Shown piece after piece: positions 22,890-34,877 of a stretch of 64,000 nucleotides of DNA. The DNA lies in NCBI GenBank assembly GCA_018806915.1, contig JAGKQI010000090.1, positions 2,914,001-2,978,000 of the forward strand, given 5' to 3'. Both the position numbers and the translations under genes were made by a program. Source of the stretch: Phytophthora colocasiae. Lineage: Eukaryota; Oomycota; Peronosporomycetes; Peronosporales; Peronosporaceae. The first letter of the stretch is position 1, and each line of letters begins with the position of its first letter. The notes under the pieces were generated by a model that was not told the DNA's origin, did not search any database, and saw nothing but the letters and a program-made list of their open reading frames with translations.

Positions 22890-23315
22890 AAACACGAATA
22901 GAGTATACCATGTACTTGTAGTATATGTACGCCAAAATCACATTTACTGTACTTCAAAATGAAGCATTTTGTTGTAAAATCACTGACAACACGAAGTTCC
23001 AAAACTGGTTGCACTTACATGTATAACCATCATCAGCACAAATCCCGCTGGAACGCTTTGGAGTTCAAAACTGACTCATACGGTAAGTTTCGTGTAGTTT
23101 TTTCCCGCTGTCCGAATTTTTTAAAAATATTGGATTTGTTTAAAACCCAGAATTCTGGTGGTATGGTATTACTCAACGCTATGATGCAGCTGGTTTACCA
23201 TCACAATCACGGTTATTCCACAGTGTAGCACTGCTTGCGTGAGCCTGGCCTACGCTTACCCTTGATTGCGCCTCACACGCTCATTTAAAATAATTCCTCC
23301 ACGTCGGCCTAAGTG
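22890..23315 (+). promoter_or_regulatory. B3-A4 spacer with an 89-codon frame
   Basis: GCTCATTTAAAA at 23279-23290 is the likely A4 initiator. A frame starting ATGAAGCATTTTG at 22959 stays open for 89 codons to 23228, because the TAG of other spacers is TAT here. The downstream part after the donor-like GGTAAGTTTCG looks non-coding. Coding status is doubtful. Confidence 0.4.
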
Positions 23316-24826
23316 ACGACAGACCCCGTCGAGCTGGACACGCTACTGCCGTACCTAGATGGCATATTCGATAACCTCAGAAGCGACGACGATGACGCCG
23401 AGGTGATGGCAGATAACCACACAAGCAACTCAGCTGAGCGCCTCAGGCGTAAGCACCTAGTGCCTTACTCCACCGGCCTCCAGCGTCGCAAGAAGGCCGA
23501 ACTGCACAAACTAAGGACGGAAGTACAACAACTGGCGGTCAGGAAGGAACGTCTTTTACAAGCTCTTGGGTCGAAAAAGCCATCGAATACGAGACCTGAG
23601 CTTCCAGTGAATTCTGCTGAGCGGCATAGATGGCATACTCAAGCACTGACTCAGTACGAGAAGCTGAAACGAGCTCAGCGCATGAATCGAGAGTTGAAAG
23701 AGATTTTGATGCAGCAGTTCAAGGTTTTTCAGAGTGTCCGGAAAGAGCTTGGACACAGAGACGTCTTCGAGGTAAGATATACACTATATTGCGTTTACCT
23801 GTTGTGTGGACTTGACTGAAGAGATATTTTGTTTTTCAGGGGATGGAGTTTCTGGAGCGCCTCCAACCAACAGCCGATCGCCCGTTCTTCCAGCTCAACT
23901 TCAGTGCTCCCATACTTTCTGCATTAGCCAGCAGACTGGATCAACTGAGTCTACAAGCGGATTGGGTGCTGCCAGAGGTGAACCAAGACTGCATCGTCAC
24001 GTTTCAAACTCAAAGCGGACACCACCCGGAGAATGGGTACTGCTACGAAGTGAGTTCCACCACACGATTAGCGTACTCAGCCCACAAAGCAGGCGATATT
24101 CTATGGGGAGTTATATCCAACAAGGAGAACGACGCAGCTGAACAAACCTTTTCCTTCGTAAGTCAAATGTTGGAGTGGTTGAGAAAACAATTTACTTACT
24201 GAGAGTTTGCTGTTGCAGGCGCGAGAACGAACACCTCAATATTGCGACGAAGTCTTCAACACGAGCAGCATAGCGTCGCTTATCATGCAAGACGCTTACC
24301 AACCACCGTTTTGTGTGGACGCGGTGAGTACGTTCCGTAAATACGAGGAGGGGGACCGAGTTATCATCGTTGGATCGATGGGGTGGCTGCTTCCGGCTGA
24401 AGGGCTCGAGTTCGAAGGTAATTACTGGGCAGTTTTCCTTAATCGTCCAGATCCACGGCGGGGGCAAATGTTTGATTGATCGGCATTAAGGGCGTGGTGA
24501 GGCGGGTATCTGTGATCTAGAATCGAAGTGAGATCTCGCTGTGGTCCCGTGCCTTCCTACCGTTCTAACTTTAGAGCTTCTTCCTGGTATCTTACCACTA
24601 CGGAAAACCGATCATCCTCCGGACTGATCCACAGATATCGTCTCCACCAACATCTCTTGGAAACACTTCCGTCGTTCGATTCTGCTACAGACTTCGAGTT
24701 AAAAACGGCGGCTTGCAGTCGTTTGAGCGGACCCAAAAGATTATTCATTGCATCGGTAGTCAAATTCGGTGTTATCTACAGCTGCAACAGGATTCGTTCT
24801 TGGATCCAGGACATTGTGCTAAGTAA
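23316..24826 (+). pseudogene. Array gene A4, start codon lost and exon 3 interrupted
   Basis: Exon 1 (23316-23771) is open but its ATG is ACG; the next in-frame ATG is at 23406 (codon 31). Exon 2 (23840-24157) is intact. Exon 3 (24219-24826) carries a 200-bp insertion (24434-24633) that stops translation at about 24479, removing the last about 60 residues of the START-like domain. The SDDDDAEVMADNHTSNSAERLRRKH linker marks a different A subtype from A1-A3. Confidence 0.85.
24434..24633 (-). mobile_element. 200-bp insertion, candidate tRNA-derived SINE
   Basis: The insert separates GGCAGT from GATATCG, contiguous in intact A copies. On the minus strand it shows GTAGTGGTAAGATACC (RNA polymerase III A-box-like) and, about 70 bp on, CTTCGATTCTAG (B-box-like), and ends in GGAAAA. 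No clear target duplication is seen. It could equally be a MITE fragment. Confidence 0.4.
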
Positions 24827-24984
24827 GTAATAAACGGATCGTTCATTGCAGAGTTTTTAAAACTCGATCGAACGAAGGTACAGTATGTACACAAACATTG
24901 TTCTAAAGCTTCTCTACAAGTTGTCATACAAGCAGACGACTTCCAAGCTGATGCCCATAGGTTTGTGTCCTAATCGCGTCGCAT

Positions 24985-26474
24985 TGTGTATTTTCCGCGT
25001 GCAGTGAGCTATGTGTAGCGAAGCGAATGGAACAAGCGGAAAAAGGTTTTTCCTGATGAAGGAAGGCTCTAATTCGGGATCCAACCGCTCTTCTCGGACA
25101 AGACTCAAGTGGATGCAACTGCCGGAGTTTTGGCCAGCCTCGCGTCCTCGCAGGCAGAGTTCTCCGTGCAGTCGTGGTTCATTTCGGTTCAAGCTTCGCA
25201 GCGAGCAGGCCACGCTCAGCCCTCGCCCGACGTCTCCTGCGACAGCTCAGCGCCGACCGTCAAGCACAAGTGCTTCACAGCAATGCTTACGGCGCGCGCC
25301 AGTTTTTCAAGAACCGCAATCGAGTGTTCCACGCGACGATCAAACACACGCCCACCGCGTTATCGACTGCTACGGCAGCAGACTCGAGTATGCTCCGTTG
25401 GTGAATGTTGTGGGTGCTGATCGGCTTCCGTCCTGATCCCGCCGGAACGCTCAAAAATTATTCATCTTGGGGGCTTCTCGCGTCCCAACGGGATCAGTCC
25501 TCTTCACACAACGTCAAGTTCGGCACCAACTCGGTGGTTGAGCCGAGGTTTCTTCCTTCAACACGGTTCAAGGCTGTCAACAGTAATCATCCGTCACGCT
25601 ACCCACAGGAACTCCGATCACAGACTCCCCACGAATCTGGCAGACACCACGTCGGATTGCCTACCACGGGCTGCACCTACCTCAAGGTAGTGTACGTGGC
25701 CGAGTAAATGACTCGCGAGTCTCGCCTGTCCGGTCAGCAAGAGCGATGATTCACTGCAGTGCGACCAAGAATTGTTGCTACGGAAGGAAACCTTCGAGGC
25801 TCCCATGAATCAACCATCGACTTCAACTAGCTGGACACCATCCTCGTGAGTACGTTCTGATTGCCTTCCTGCCTACTATTAGCTTGGGGGCAGTGATTCA
25901 CTCCGGTACGGACCATTAATTTTGGGGGTTGCCACTCGGCACCTTGCTCACGCAAAGCCCCTCATGACAATGGACCTTAACCGAAATGAATCACTTTGCC
26001 CCAAAGCCTGTATGATTGATATGGAAATGTGTATTTTCCGCGTGCAGTGAGCTATGTGTAGCGAAGCGAATGGAACAAGCGGAAAAAGGTTTTTCCTGAT
26101 GAAGGAAGGCTCTAATTCGGGATCCAACCGCTCTTCTCGGACAAGACTCAAGTGGATGCAACTGCCGGAGTTTTGGCCAGCCTCGCGTCCTCGCAGGCAG
26201 AGTTCTCCGTGCAGTCGTGGTTCATTTCGGTTCAAGCTTCGCAGCGAGCAGGCCACGCTCAGCCCTCGCCCGACGTCTCCTGCGACAGCTCAGCGCCGAC
26301 CGTCAAGCACAAGTGCTTCACAGCAATGCTTACGGCGCGCGCCAGTTTTTCAACCCGCCCACCATCCCATGGGGGTTGCCACTCGGCACCTTGCTCACGC
26401 AAAGCCCCTCATGACAATGGACCTTAACCGAAATGAATCACTTTGCCCCAAAGCCTGTATGATTGATATGGAAA
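24985..26474. mobile_element. 1.49-kb unclassified insertion, two head-to-tail copies
   Basis: Inserted between CGCAT and AATCTGTC of the A-B spacer. A 1,043-bp copy (24985-26027) runs from TGTGTATTTTCC to GATATGGAAA and is followed directly by a 447-bp copy (26028-26474) with the same ends but lacking about 615 internal bp. No terminal inverted repeat beyond TTTTCC/GGAAA and no target duplication are seen. Frames such as 25174-25404 give no recognisable domain. It may be a non-autonomous DNA element and its deletion derivative. Confidence 0.5.
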
Positions 26475-26485
26475 AATCTGTCAAC

Positions 26486-26577
26486 AATCTCGATCAAGAT
26501 TACTGGCTCAGTAGTCCTCGCGATGGACATCATCACACATGAGAGCAATCGGCTTCTCCAAGCCTCATTCTTCAATT
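26486..26577 (+). promoter_or_regulatory. B4 promoter: imperfect palindrome plus initiator
   Basis: The palindrome has one T-to-C change (AATCTCGATCAAGATT, 26486-26501). The initiator-like CCTCATTCTTCAATT is at about 26563-26577. The insertion upstream ends only 11 bp before the palindrome. Confidence 0.55.
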
Positions 26578-26611
26578 ATCTTTCAAAGTATCACCTGAAA
26601 ACGACCGGAAC

Positions 26612-27936
26612 ATGTCAACCGAGACACTGTTCGAACTGTTAGCGCACTTCGATGCTATCAACGCGTTAGAACAACCCGATACTCGGATTCTTGATACAAG
26701 CAACGCTGAGTCAATAGTGACTGATCCGGCTACAAGGCGTACAACAAGGAGTCGTAGAACGAAGAAAACGCACATCCCCTACGCAACAGATCTGCAAAGG
26801 AGGAGGAAAAACGAAAGAGAAGCTTTGCGGTCAGAAGTGCAGCAACTACGCTACAAACTCGAGTACCTCGTTACAACTCAACCAGGGCAGAACACGGGAG
26901 GAAACCAAGGGAATCTGGCCATGTGGCACAGTCGAGCGGTGGCCAATTGCGAAGAGCGAGTACGCTCTGAACGTGTGAATCAGGAACTGAAAGACATTCT
27001 AGCTCAGCAGTCGAAACTGTTCGGATCCTTCCGTAAGGTACTTCAACAGATTGACTCGGCTCAGGTGAGTGCATCTGCTTGCTTGGTGTGCGTTTAAGTT
27101 TTATACTTCGAAGTACTAATTCAAACTGCTTTAGGAAATGAAAATCGTTTCGCAACCACTACCGACCGTAGACAGACCATTTTTCGAGATCGACTACAGC
27201 GGACAGATCTTTGCCGAATTGGCGCACAATACTCGTCAATTCCACACCAAAGTGGACGTTAGTACATCCTCGTGGGCCGTTGAGGAGTGTTCGGTTGCCT
27301 TCCACTGCCAGTCAAACCTTGCTCCAAGAGATAGCGAACACTGTTTCAACATCACATCAAGGACCCCTCTGGCTTGCTCCGTGACGGAAGCTCGACGGAT
27401 TTTGTGGGACTACGTCACGGATAAGGAGAACCCGGACACTCGAGAGTCATTTAACTTTGTACGTTATTCCTCTTTTCATGATTCAAAATGTGTTGTTAAT
27501 GTGAATTTGGGGTTGAACACAGTCGCGTGCAAGAAGCGCCACGGGGGAGAGCGACCACCGGAACTGTATTACAACTCTCTTTATCTCAGCCGGTTCCAAA
27601 GGTTCTCCATCTTTCGTGAACGCATTGGGCACGTATCGGATGTTCGAGCGAGCAGGTCGAATTTTCCTGGTGGGAGGCATTAGATGGATCTTACCAGTTG
27701 AAGGACTCCAGTTTGAAGACAACTACTGTACATCCATCGACCCACTAGAGAACGGCTCGGTGGTTCGAACGTCCTACCAATTGCACTGGCAAAATGCTGA
27801 TATTCCCCATATCTCAAAAGCAACTGAGGACAAGGCGATGAACTGCATCGCAGACATATCACGATGCTATCTGCAATCCATGCAGAACGCGCTCCTGGAT
27901 AGAACTATCCCTTTTACAACGCTACTTTCGATCTAG
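26612..27936 (+). CDS. Array gene B4, intact
   Basis: Exons 26612-27064, 27135-27458 and 27523-27936 give 396 residues. Intron 1 is shorter than in B1 (one T-run lost) and intron 2 is longer (TTGGGGTTGAACACAG). Subtype marks are YATDLQRRRK, LQQIDSAQ, HTKVDVST, NITSRTPLACS and RAGRIFLVGGIRWILPVEG. No stop or frameshift is seen. Its upstream region carries the 1.49-kb insertion, so expression may differ from B1 and B2. Confidence 0.8.
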
Positions 27937-28356
27937 AAACACGAATAGAGTATACCATGTACTTGTAGTATATGTACGCCAAAACACATTTACTTCAAAA
28001 TGAAGTATTTTGTTGTAAAATCACTGACAACACGAAGTTCCAAAACTGGTTGCACTTACATGTAGAACCATCATCAGCACAAATCCGGCTGGAACGCTTT
28101 GGAGTTCAAAACTGACTCATACGGTAAGTTTCGTGTAGTTTTTTCCCGCTGTCCGAATTTTTTAAAAATGTTGGATTTGTTTAAAACCCAGAATTCTGGT
28201 GGTATGGTATTACTCAACGCTATGATGCAGCTGGTTTACCATCACAATCACGGTTATTCCACAGTGTAGCACTGCTTGCGTGAGCCTGGCCTACGCTTAC
28301 CCTTGATTGCGCCTCACACGCTCATTTAAAATAATTCCTCCACGTCGGCCTAAGTG
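27937..28356 (+). promoter_or_regulatory. B4-A5 spacer
   Basis: A-type initiator GCTCATTTAAAA at about 28320-28331. The short ATGAAGTATTTTG frame is closed by TAG here, as after B1 and B2. No gene seen. Confidence 0.4.
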
Positions 28357-29866
28357 ACGACAGACCCCGTCGAGCTGGACACGCTACTGCCGTACCTAGA
28401 TGGCATATTCGATAACCTCAGAAGCGACGACGATGACGCCGAGGTGATGGCAGATAACCACACAAGCAACTCAGCTGAGCGCCTCAGGCGTAAGCACCTA
28501 GTGCCTTACTCCACCGGCCTCCAGCGTCGCAAGAAGGCCGAACTGCACAAACTAAGGACGGAAGTACAACAACTGGCGGTCAGGAAGGAACGTCTTTTAC
28601 AAGCTCTTGGGTCGAAAAAGCCATCGAATACGAGACCTGAGCTTCCAGTGAATTCTGCTGAGCGGCATAGATGGCATACTCAAGCACTGACTCAGTACGA
28701 GAAGCTGAAACGAGCTCAGCGCATGAATCGAGAGTTGAAAGAGATTTTGATGCAGCAGTTCAAGGTTTTTCAGAGTGTCCGGAAAGAGCTTGGACACAGA
28801 GACGTCTTCGAGGTAAGATATACACTATATTGCGTTTACCTGTTGTGTGGACTTGACTGAAGAGATATTTTGTTTTTCAGGGGATGGAGTTTCTGGAGCG
28901 CCTCCAACCAACAGCCGATCGCCCGTTCTTCCAGCTCAACTTCAGTGCTCCCATACTTTCTGCATTAGCCAGCAGACTGGATCAACTGAGTCTACAAGCG
29001 GATTGGGTGCTGCCAGAGGTGAACCAAGACTGCATCGTCACGTTTCAAACTCAAAGCGGACACCACCCGGAGAATGGGTACTGCTACGAAGTGAGTTCCA
29101 CCACACGATTAGCGTACTCAGCCCACAAAGCAGGCGATATTCTATGGGGAGTTATATCCAACAAGGAGAACGACGCAGCTGAACAAACCTTTTCCTTCGT
29201 AAGTCAAATGTTGGAGTGGTTGAGAAAACAATTTACTTACTGAGAGTTTGCTGTTGCAGGCGCGAGAACGAACACCTCAATATTGCGACGAAGTCTTCAA
29301 CACGAGCAGCATAGCGTCGCTTATCATGCAAGACGCTTACCAACCACCGTTTTGTGTGGACGCGGTGAGTACGTTCCGTAAATACGAGGAGGGGACCGAG
29401 TTATCATCGTTGGATCGATGGGGTGGCTGCTTCCGGCTGAAGGGCTCGAGTTCGAAGGTAATTACTGGGCAGTTTTCCTTAATCGTCCAGATCCACGGCG
29501 GGGGCAAATGTTTGATTGATCGGCATTAAGGGCGTGGTGAGGCGGGTATCTGTGATCTAGAATCGAAGTGAGATCTCGCTGTGGTCCCGTGCCTTCCTAC
29601 CGTTCTAACTTTAGAGCTTCTTCCTGGTATCTTACCACTACGGAAAACCGATCATCCTCCGGACTGATCCACAGATATCGTCTCCACCAACATCTCTTGG
29701 AAACACTTCCGTCGTTCGATTCTGCTACAGACTTCGAGTTAAAAACGGCGGCTTGCAGTCGTTTGAGCGGACCCAAAAGATTATTCATTGCATCGGTAGT
29801 CAAATTCGGTGTTATCTACAGCTGCAACAGGATTCGTTCTTGGATCCAGGACATTGTGCTAAGTAA
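28357..29866 (+). pseudogene. Array gene A5, start lost, frameshift and insertion
   Basis: A near-identical copy of A4 at an offset of 5,041 bp: ACG in place of ATG at 28357, exon 1 to 28812, exon 2 28881-29198, exon 3 29260-29866. In addition one G is missing from the GGGGG run near 29393, shifting exon 3 before the shared 200-bp insertion (29474-29673). Confidence 0.88.
29474..29673 (-). mobile_element. 200-bp SINE-like insertion (second copy by duplication)
   Basis: Same sequence and same site as in A4, so it was copied with the block rather than inserted again. Confidence 0.4.
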
Positions 29867-30024
29867 GTAATAAACGGATCGTTCATTGCAGAGTTTTTAA
29901 AACTCGATCGAACGAAGGTACAGTATGTACACAAACATTGTTCTAAAGCTTCTCTACAAGTTGTCATACAAGCAGACGACTTCCAAGCTGATGCCCATAG
30001 GTTTGTGTCCTAATCGCGTCGCAT

Positions 30025-31515
30025 TGTGTATTTTCCGCGTGCAGTGAGCTATGTGTAGCGAAGCGAATGGAACAAGCGGAAAAAGGTTTTTCCTGATGAA
30101 GGAAGGCTCTAATTCGGGATCCAACCGCTCTTCTCGGACAAGACTCAAGTGGATGCAACTGCCGGAGTTTTGGCCAGCCTCGCGTCCTCGCAGGCAGAGT
30201 TCTCCGTGCAGTCGTGGTTCATTTCGGTTCAAGCTTCGCAGCGAGCAGGCCACGCTCAGCCCTCGCCCGACGTCTCCTGCGACAGCTCAGCGCCGACCGT
30301 CAAGCACAAGTGCTTCACAGCAATGCTTACGGCGCGCGCCAGTTTTTCAAGAACCGCAATCGAGTGTTCCACGCGACGATCAAACACACGCCCACCGCGT
30401 TATCGACTGCTACGGCAGCAGACTCGAGTATGCTCCGTTGGTGAATGTTGTGGGTGCTGATCGGCTTCCGTCCTGATCCCGCCGGAACGCTCAAAAATTA
30501 TTCATCTTGGGGGCTTCTCGCGTCCCAACGGGATCAGTCCTCTTCACACAACGTCAAGTTCGGCACCAACTCGGTGGTTGAGCCGAGGTTTCTTCCTTCA
30601 ACACGGTTCAAGGCTGTCAACAGTAATCATCCGTCACGCTACCCACAGGAACTCCGATCACAGACTCCCCACGAATCTGGCAGACACCACGTCGGGATTG
30701 CCTACCACGGGCTGCACCTACCTCAAGGTAGTGTACGTGGCCGAGTAAATGACTCGCGAGTCTCGCCTGTCCGGTCAGCAAGAGCGATGATTCACTGCAG
30801 TGCGACCAAGAATTGTTGCTACGGAAGGAAACCTTCGAGGCTCCCATGAATCAACCATCGACTTCAACTAGCTGGACACCATCCTCGTGAGTACGTTCTG
30901 ATTGCCTTCCTGCCTACTATTAGCTTGGGGGAATTGATTCACTCCGGTACGGACCATTAATTTTGGGGGTTGCCACTCGGCACCTTGCTCACGCAAAGCC
31001 CCTCATGACAATGGACCTTAACCGAAATGAATCACTTTGCCCCAAAGCCTGTATGATTGATATGGAAATGTGTATTTTCCGCGTGCAGTGAGCTATGTGT
31101 AGCGAAGCGAATGGAACAAGCGGAAAAAGGTTTTTCCTGATGAAGGAAGGCTCTAATTCGGGATCCAACCGCTCTTCTCGGACAAGACTCAAGTGGATGC
31201 AACTGCCGGAGTTTTGGCCAGCCTCGCGTCCTCGCAGGCAGAGTTCTCCGTGCAGTCGTGGTTCATTTCGGTTCAAGCTTCGCAGCGAGCAGGCCACGCT
31301 CAGCCCTCGCCCGACGTCTCCTGCGACAGCTCAGCGCCGACCGTCAAGCACAAGTGCTTCACAGCAATGCTTACGGCGCGCGCCAGTTTTTCAACCCGCC
31401 CACCATCCCATGGGGGTTGCCACTCGGCACCTTGCTCACGCAAAGCCCCTCATGACAATGGACCTTAACCGAAATGAATCACTTTGCCCCAAAGCCTGTA
31501 TGATTGATATGGAAA
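30025..31515. mobile_element. 1.49-kb unclassified insertion (second copy by duplication)
   Basis: Copy of the 24985-26474 insertion in the duplicated block; the internal joint is at 31068/31069. It has one extra G near 30694 and a small change near 30930. Confidence 0.5.
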
Positions 31516-31526
31516 AATCTGTCAAC

Positions 31527-31618
31527 AATCTCGATCAAGATTACTGGCTCAGTAGTCCTCGCGATGGACATCATCACACATGAGAGCAATCGGCTTCTCC
31601 AAGCCTCATTCTTCAATT
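31527..31618 (+). promoter_or_regulatory. B5 promoter: imperfect palindrome plus initiator
   Basis: Palindrome with the same T-to-C change at 31527-31542; initiator-like element ending at 31618. Confidence 0.55.
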
Positions 31619-31652
31619 ATCTTTCAAAGTATCACCTGAAAACGACCGGAAC

Positions 31653-32971
31653 ATGTCAACCGAGACACTGTTCGAACTGTTAGCGCACTTCGATGCTATC
31701 AACGCGTTAGAACAACCCGATACTCGGATTCTTGATACAAGCAACGCTGAGTCAATAGTGACTGATCCGGCTACAAGGCGTACAACAAGGAGTCGTAGAA
31801 CGAAGAAAACGCACATCCCCTACGCAACAGATCTGCAAAGGAGGAGGAAAAACGAAAGAGAAGCTTTGCGGTCAGAAGTGCAGCAACTACGCTACAAACT
31901 CGAGTACCTCGTTACAACTCAACCAGGGCAGAACACGGGAGGAAACCAAGGGAATCTGGCCATGTGGCACAGTCGAGCGGTGGCCAATTGCGAAGAGCGA
32001 GTACGCTCTGAACGTGTGAATCAGGAACTGAAAGACATTCTAGCTCAGCAGTCGAAACTGTTCGGATCCTTCCGTAAGGTACTTCAACAGATTGACTCGG
32101 CTCAGGTGAGTGCATCTGCTTGCTTGGTGTGCGTTTAAGTTTTATACTTCGAAGTACTAATTCAAACTGCTTTAGGAAATGAAAATCGTTTCGCAACCAC
32201 TACCGACCGTAGACCGACCATTTTTCGAGATCGACTACAGCGCGCAGATCTTTGCCGAATTGGCGCACAATACTCGTCAATTCCACACCAAAGTGGACGT
32301 TAGTACATCCTCGTGGGCCGTTGAGGAGTGTTCGGTTGCCTTCCACTGCCAGTCAAACCTTGCTCCAAGAGATAGCGAACACTGTTTCAACATCACATCA
32401 AGGACCCCTCTGGCTTGCTTCGTGACGGAAGCTCGACGGATTTTGTGGGACTACGTCACGGATAAGGAGAACCCGGACACTCGAGAGTCATTTAACTTTG
32501 TACGTTATTCCCCTTTTCATGATTCAAAATGTGTTGCTAATGCGAATTTGAACACAGTCGCGTGCAAGAAGCGCCACGGGGGAGAGAGACCATCGGAACT
32601 GTATTACAACTCTCTTTATCTCAGCCGGTTCGAAGGGTTCTCCATCTTTCGTGAACGCATTGGGCACGTATCGGATGTTCGAGCGGGCAGGTCAAGTTTT
32701 CCTGGTGGGAGGCATTAGATGGATCTTACCAGTTGAAGGACTCCAGTTTGAAGACAACTACTGTACATCCATCGACCCACTAGAGAACGGCTCGGTGGTT
32801 CGAACGTCCTACCAATTGCACTGGCAAAATGCTGATATTCCCCATATCTCAAAAGCAACTGAGGACAAGGCGATGAACTGCATCGCAGACATATCACGAT
32901 GCTATCTGCAATCCATTCAGAACGCGCTCCTGGATAGAACTATCCCTTTTACAACGCTAAATTCGATCTAA
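31653..32971 (+). CDS. Array gene B5, intact mosaic copy
   Basis: Exons 31653-32105, 32176-32499 and 32558-32971 give 396 residues. Exon 1 is identical in type to B4 (YATDLQRRRK, LQQIDSAQ). From late exon 2 through intron 2 and early exon 3 it matches B1/B2 (LACFVTEARR, intron GCTAATGCGAATTTGAACACAG, RAGQVF), then returns to B3/B4 type (GGIRWILPVEG). The C-terminus is TTLNSI rather than TTLLSI. This patchwork is the clearest sign of gene conversion in the window. Confidence 0.8.
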
Positions 32972-33397
32972 AAACACGAATAGAGTATACCATGTACTTG
33001 TAGTATATGTACGCCAAAATCACATTTACTGTACTTCAAAATGAAGCATTTTGTTGTAAAATCACTGACAACACGAAGTTCCAAAACTGGTTGCACTTAC
33101 ATGTATAACCATCATCAGCACAAATCCCGCTGGAACGCTTTGGAGTTCAAAACTGACTCATACGGTAAGTTTCGTGTAGTTTTTTCCCGCTGTCCGAATT
33201 TTTTAAAAATGTTGGATTTGTTTAAAACCCAGAATTCTGGTGGTATGGTATTACTCAACGCTATGATGCAGCTGGTTTACCATCACAATCACGGTTATTC
33301 CACAGTGTAGCACTGCTTGCGTGAGCCTGGCCTACGCTTACCCTTGATTGCGCCTCACACGCTCATTTAAAATAATTCCTCCACGTCGGCCTAAGTG
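32972..33397 (+). promoter_or_regulatory. B5-A6 spacer with an 89-codon frame
   Basis: GCTCATTTAAAA at 33361-33372 is the likely A6 initiator. The frame 33041-33310 is the same 89-codon type as after B3, with TAT instead of TAG. Confidence 0.4.
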
Positions 33398-33487
33398 ACG
33401 ACAGACCCCGTCGAGCTGGACACGCTACTGCCGTACCTAGATGGCATATTCGATAACCTCAGAAGCGACGACGATGACGCCGAGGTG

Positions 33488-34708
33488 ATGGCAGATAACC
33501 ACACAAGCAACTCAGCTGAGCGCCTCAGGCGTAAGCACCTAGTGCCTTACTCCACCGGCCTCCAGCGTCGCAAGAAGGCCGAACTGCACAAACTAAGGAC
33601 GGAAGCACAACAACTGGCGGTCAGGAAGGAACGTCTTTTACAAGCTCTTGGGTCGAAAAAGCCATCGAATACGAGACCTGAGCTTCCAGTGAATTCTGCT
33701 GAGCGGCATAGATGGCATACTCAAGCACTGACTCAGTACGAGAAGCTGAAACGAGCTCAGCGCATGAATCGAGAGTTGAAAGAGATTTTGATGCAGCAGT
33801 TCAAGGTTTTTCAGAGTGTCCGGAAAGAGCTTGGACGCAGAGACGTCTTCGAGGTAAGATATTTACTGCAGTGCGTTTACCTGTTGTGTGGACTTGACTG
33901 AAGAGATATTTTGTTTTTCAGGGGATGGAGTTTCTGGAGCGCCTCCAACCAACAGCCGATCGCCCGTTCTTCCAGCTCAACTTCAGCGCTCCCATACTTT
34001 CTGCATTAGCCAGCAGACTGGATCAACTGAGTCTACAAGCGGATTGGGTGCTGCCAGATGTGAACCAAGACTGCATCGTCACGTTTCAAACGCAAAGCGG
34101 ACACCACCCGGAGAATGGGTACTGCTACGAAGTGAGTTCCACCACACGACTAGCGTACTCAGCCCACAAAGCAGGCGATATTCTATGGGGAGTTATATCC
34201 AACAAGGAGAACGACGCAGCTGAACAAACCTTTTCCTTCGTAAGTCAAATGTTGGAGTGGTTGAGAAAACAATTTACTTACTGAGAGTTTGCTGTTGCAG
34301 GCGCGAGAACGAACACCTCAATATTGCGACGAAGTCTTCAACACGAGCAGCATAGCGTCGCTTATCATGCAAGACGCTTACCAACCACCGTTTTGTGTGG
34401 ACGCGGTGAGTACGTTTCGTAAATACGAGGAGGGGGACCGAGTTATCATCGTTGGATCGATGGGGTGGCTGCTTCCGGCTGAAGGGCTCGAGTTCGAAGG
34501 TAATTACTGGGTAGTGATATCGTCTCCACCAACATCTCTTGGAAACACTTCCGTCGTTCGATTCTGCTACAGACTTCGAGTTAAAAACGGCGGCTTGCAG
34601 TCGTTTGAGCGGACCCAAAAGATTATTCATTGCATCGGTAGTCAAATTCGGTGTTATCTACAGCTGCAACAGGATTCGTTCTTGGATCCAGGACATTGTG
34701 TTAAGTAA
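33488..34708 (+). CDS. Array gene A6, open throughout but canonical AUG mutated
   Basis: Exon 1 ends at 33853, exon 2 is 33922-34239 and exon 3 is 34301-34708; all are open with good splice sites. The ancestral start at 33398 is ACG, as in A4 and A5, whereas A7 and A8 keep ATG. I chose the next in-frame ATG at 33488 (GTGATGG context), which gives 363 residues, loses the acidic N-terminal 30 residues and keeps the basic/coiled-coil block and the whole START-like part. Non-AUG initiation at the ACG, or loss of function, are the alternatives. Confidence 0.55.
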
Positions 34709-34877
34709 GTAATAAACGGATCGTTCATTGCAGAGTTTTTAAAACTCGATCGAACGAAGGTACAGTATGTACACAAACATTGTTCTAAAGCTTCTCTACA
34801 AGTTGTCATGCAAGCAGACGACTTCCAAGCTGATGCCCATAGGTATGTGTCCTAATCGCGTCGCATAATCTGTCAAC

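Noticed and set aside
25011..25436. 141-codon plus frame in the 1.49-kb insertion
   Set aside because: No recognisable motif, overlapping alternative frames of similar length, and disrupted in the second copy; not called as a gene.
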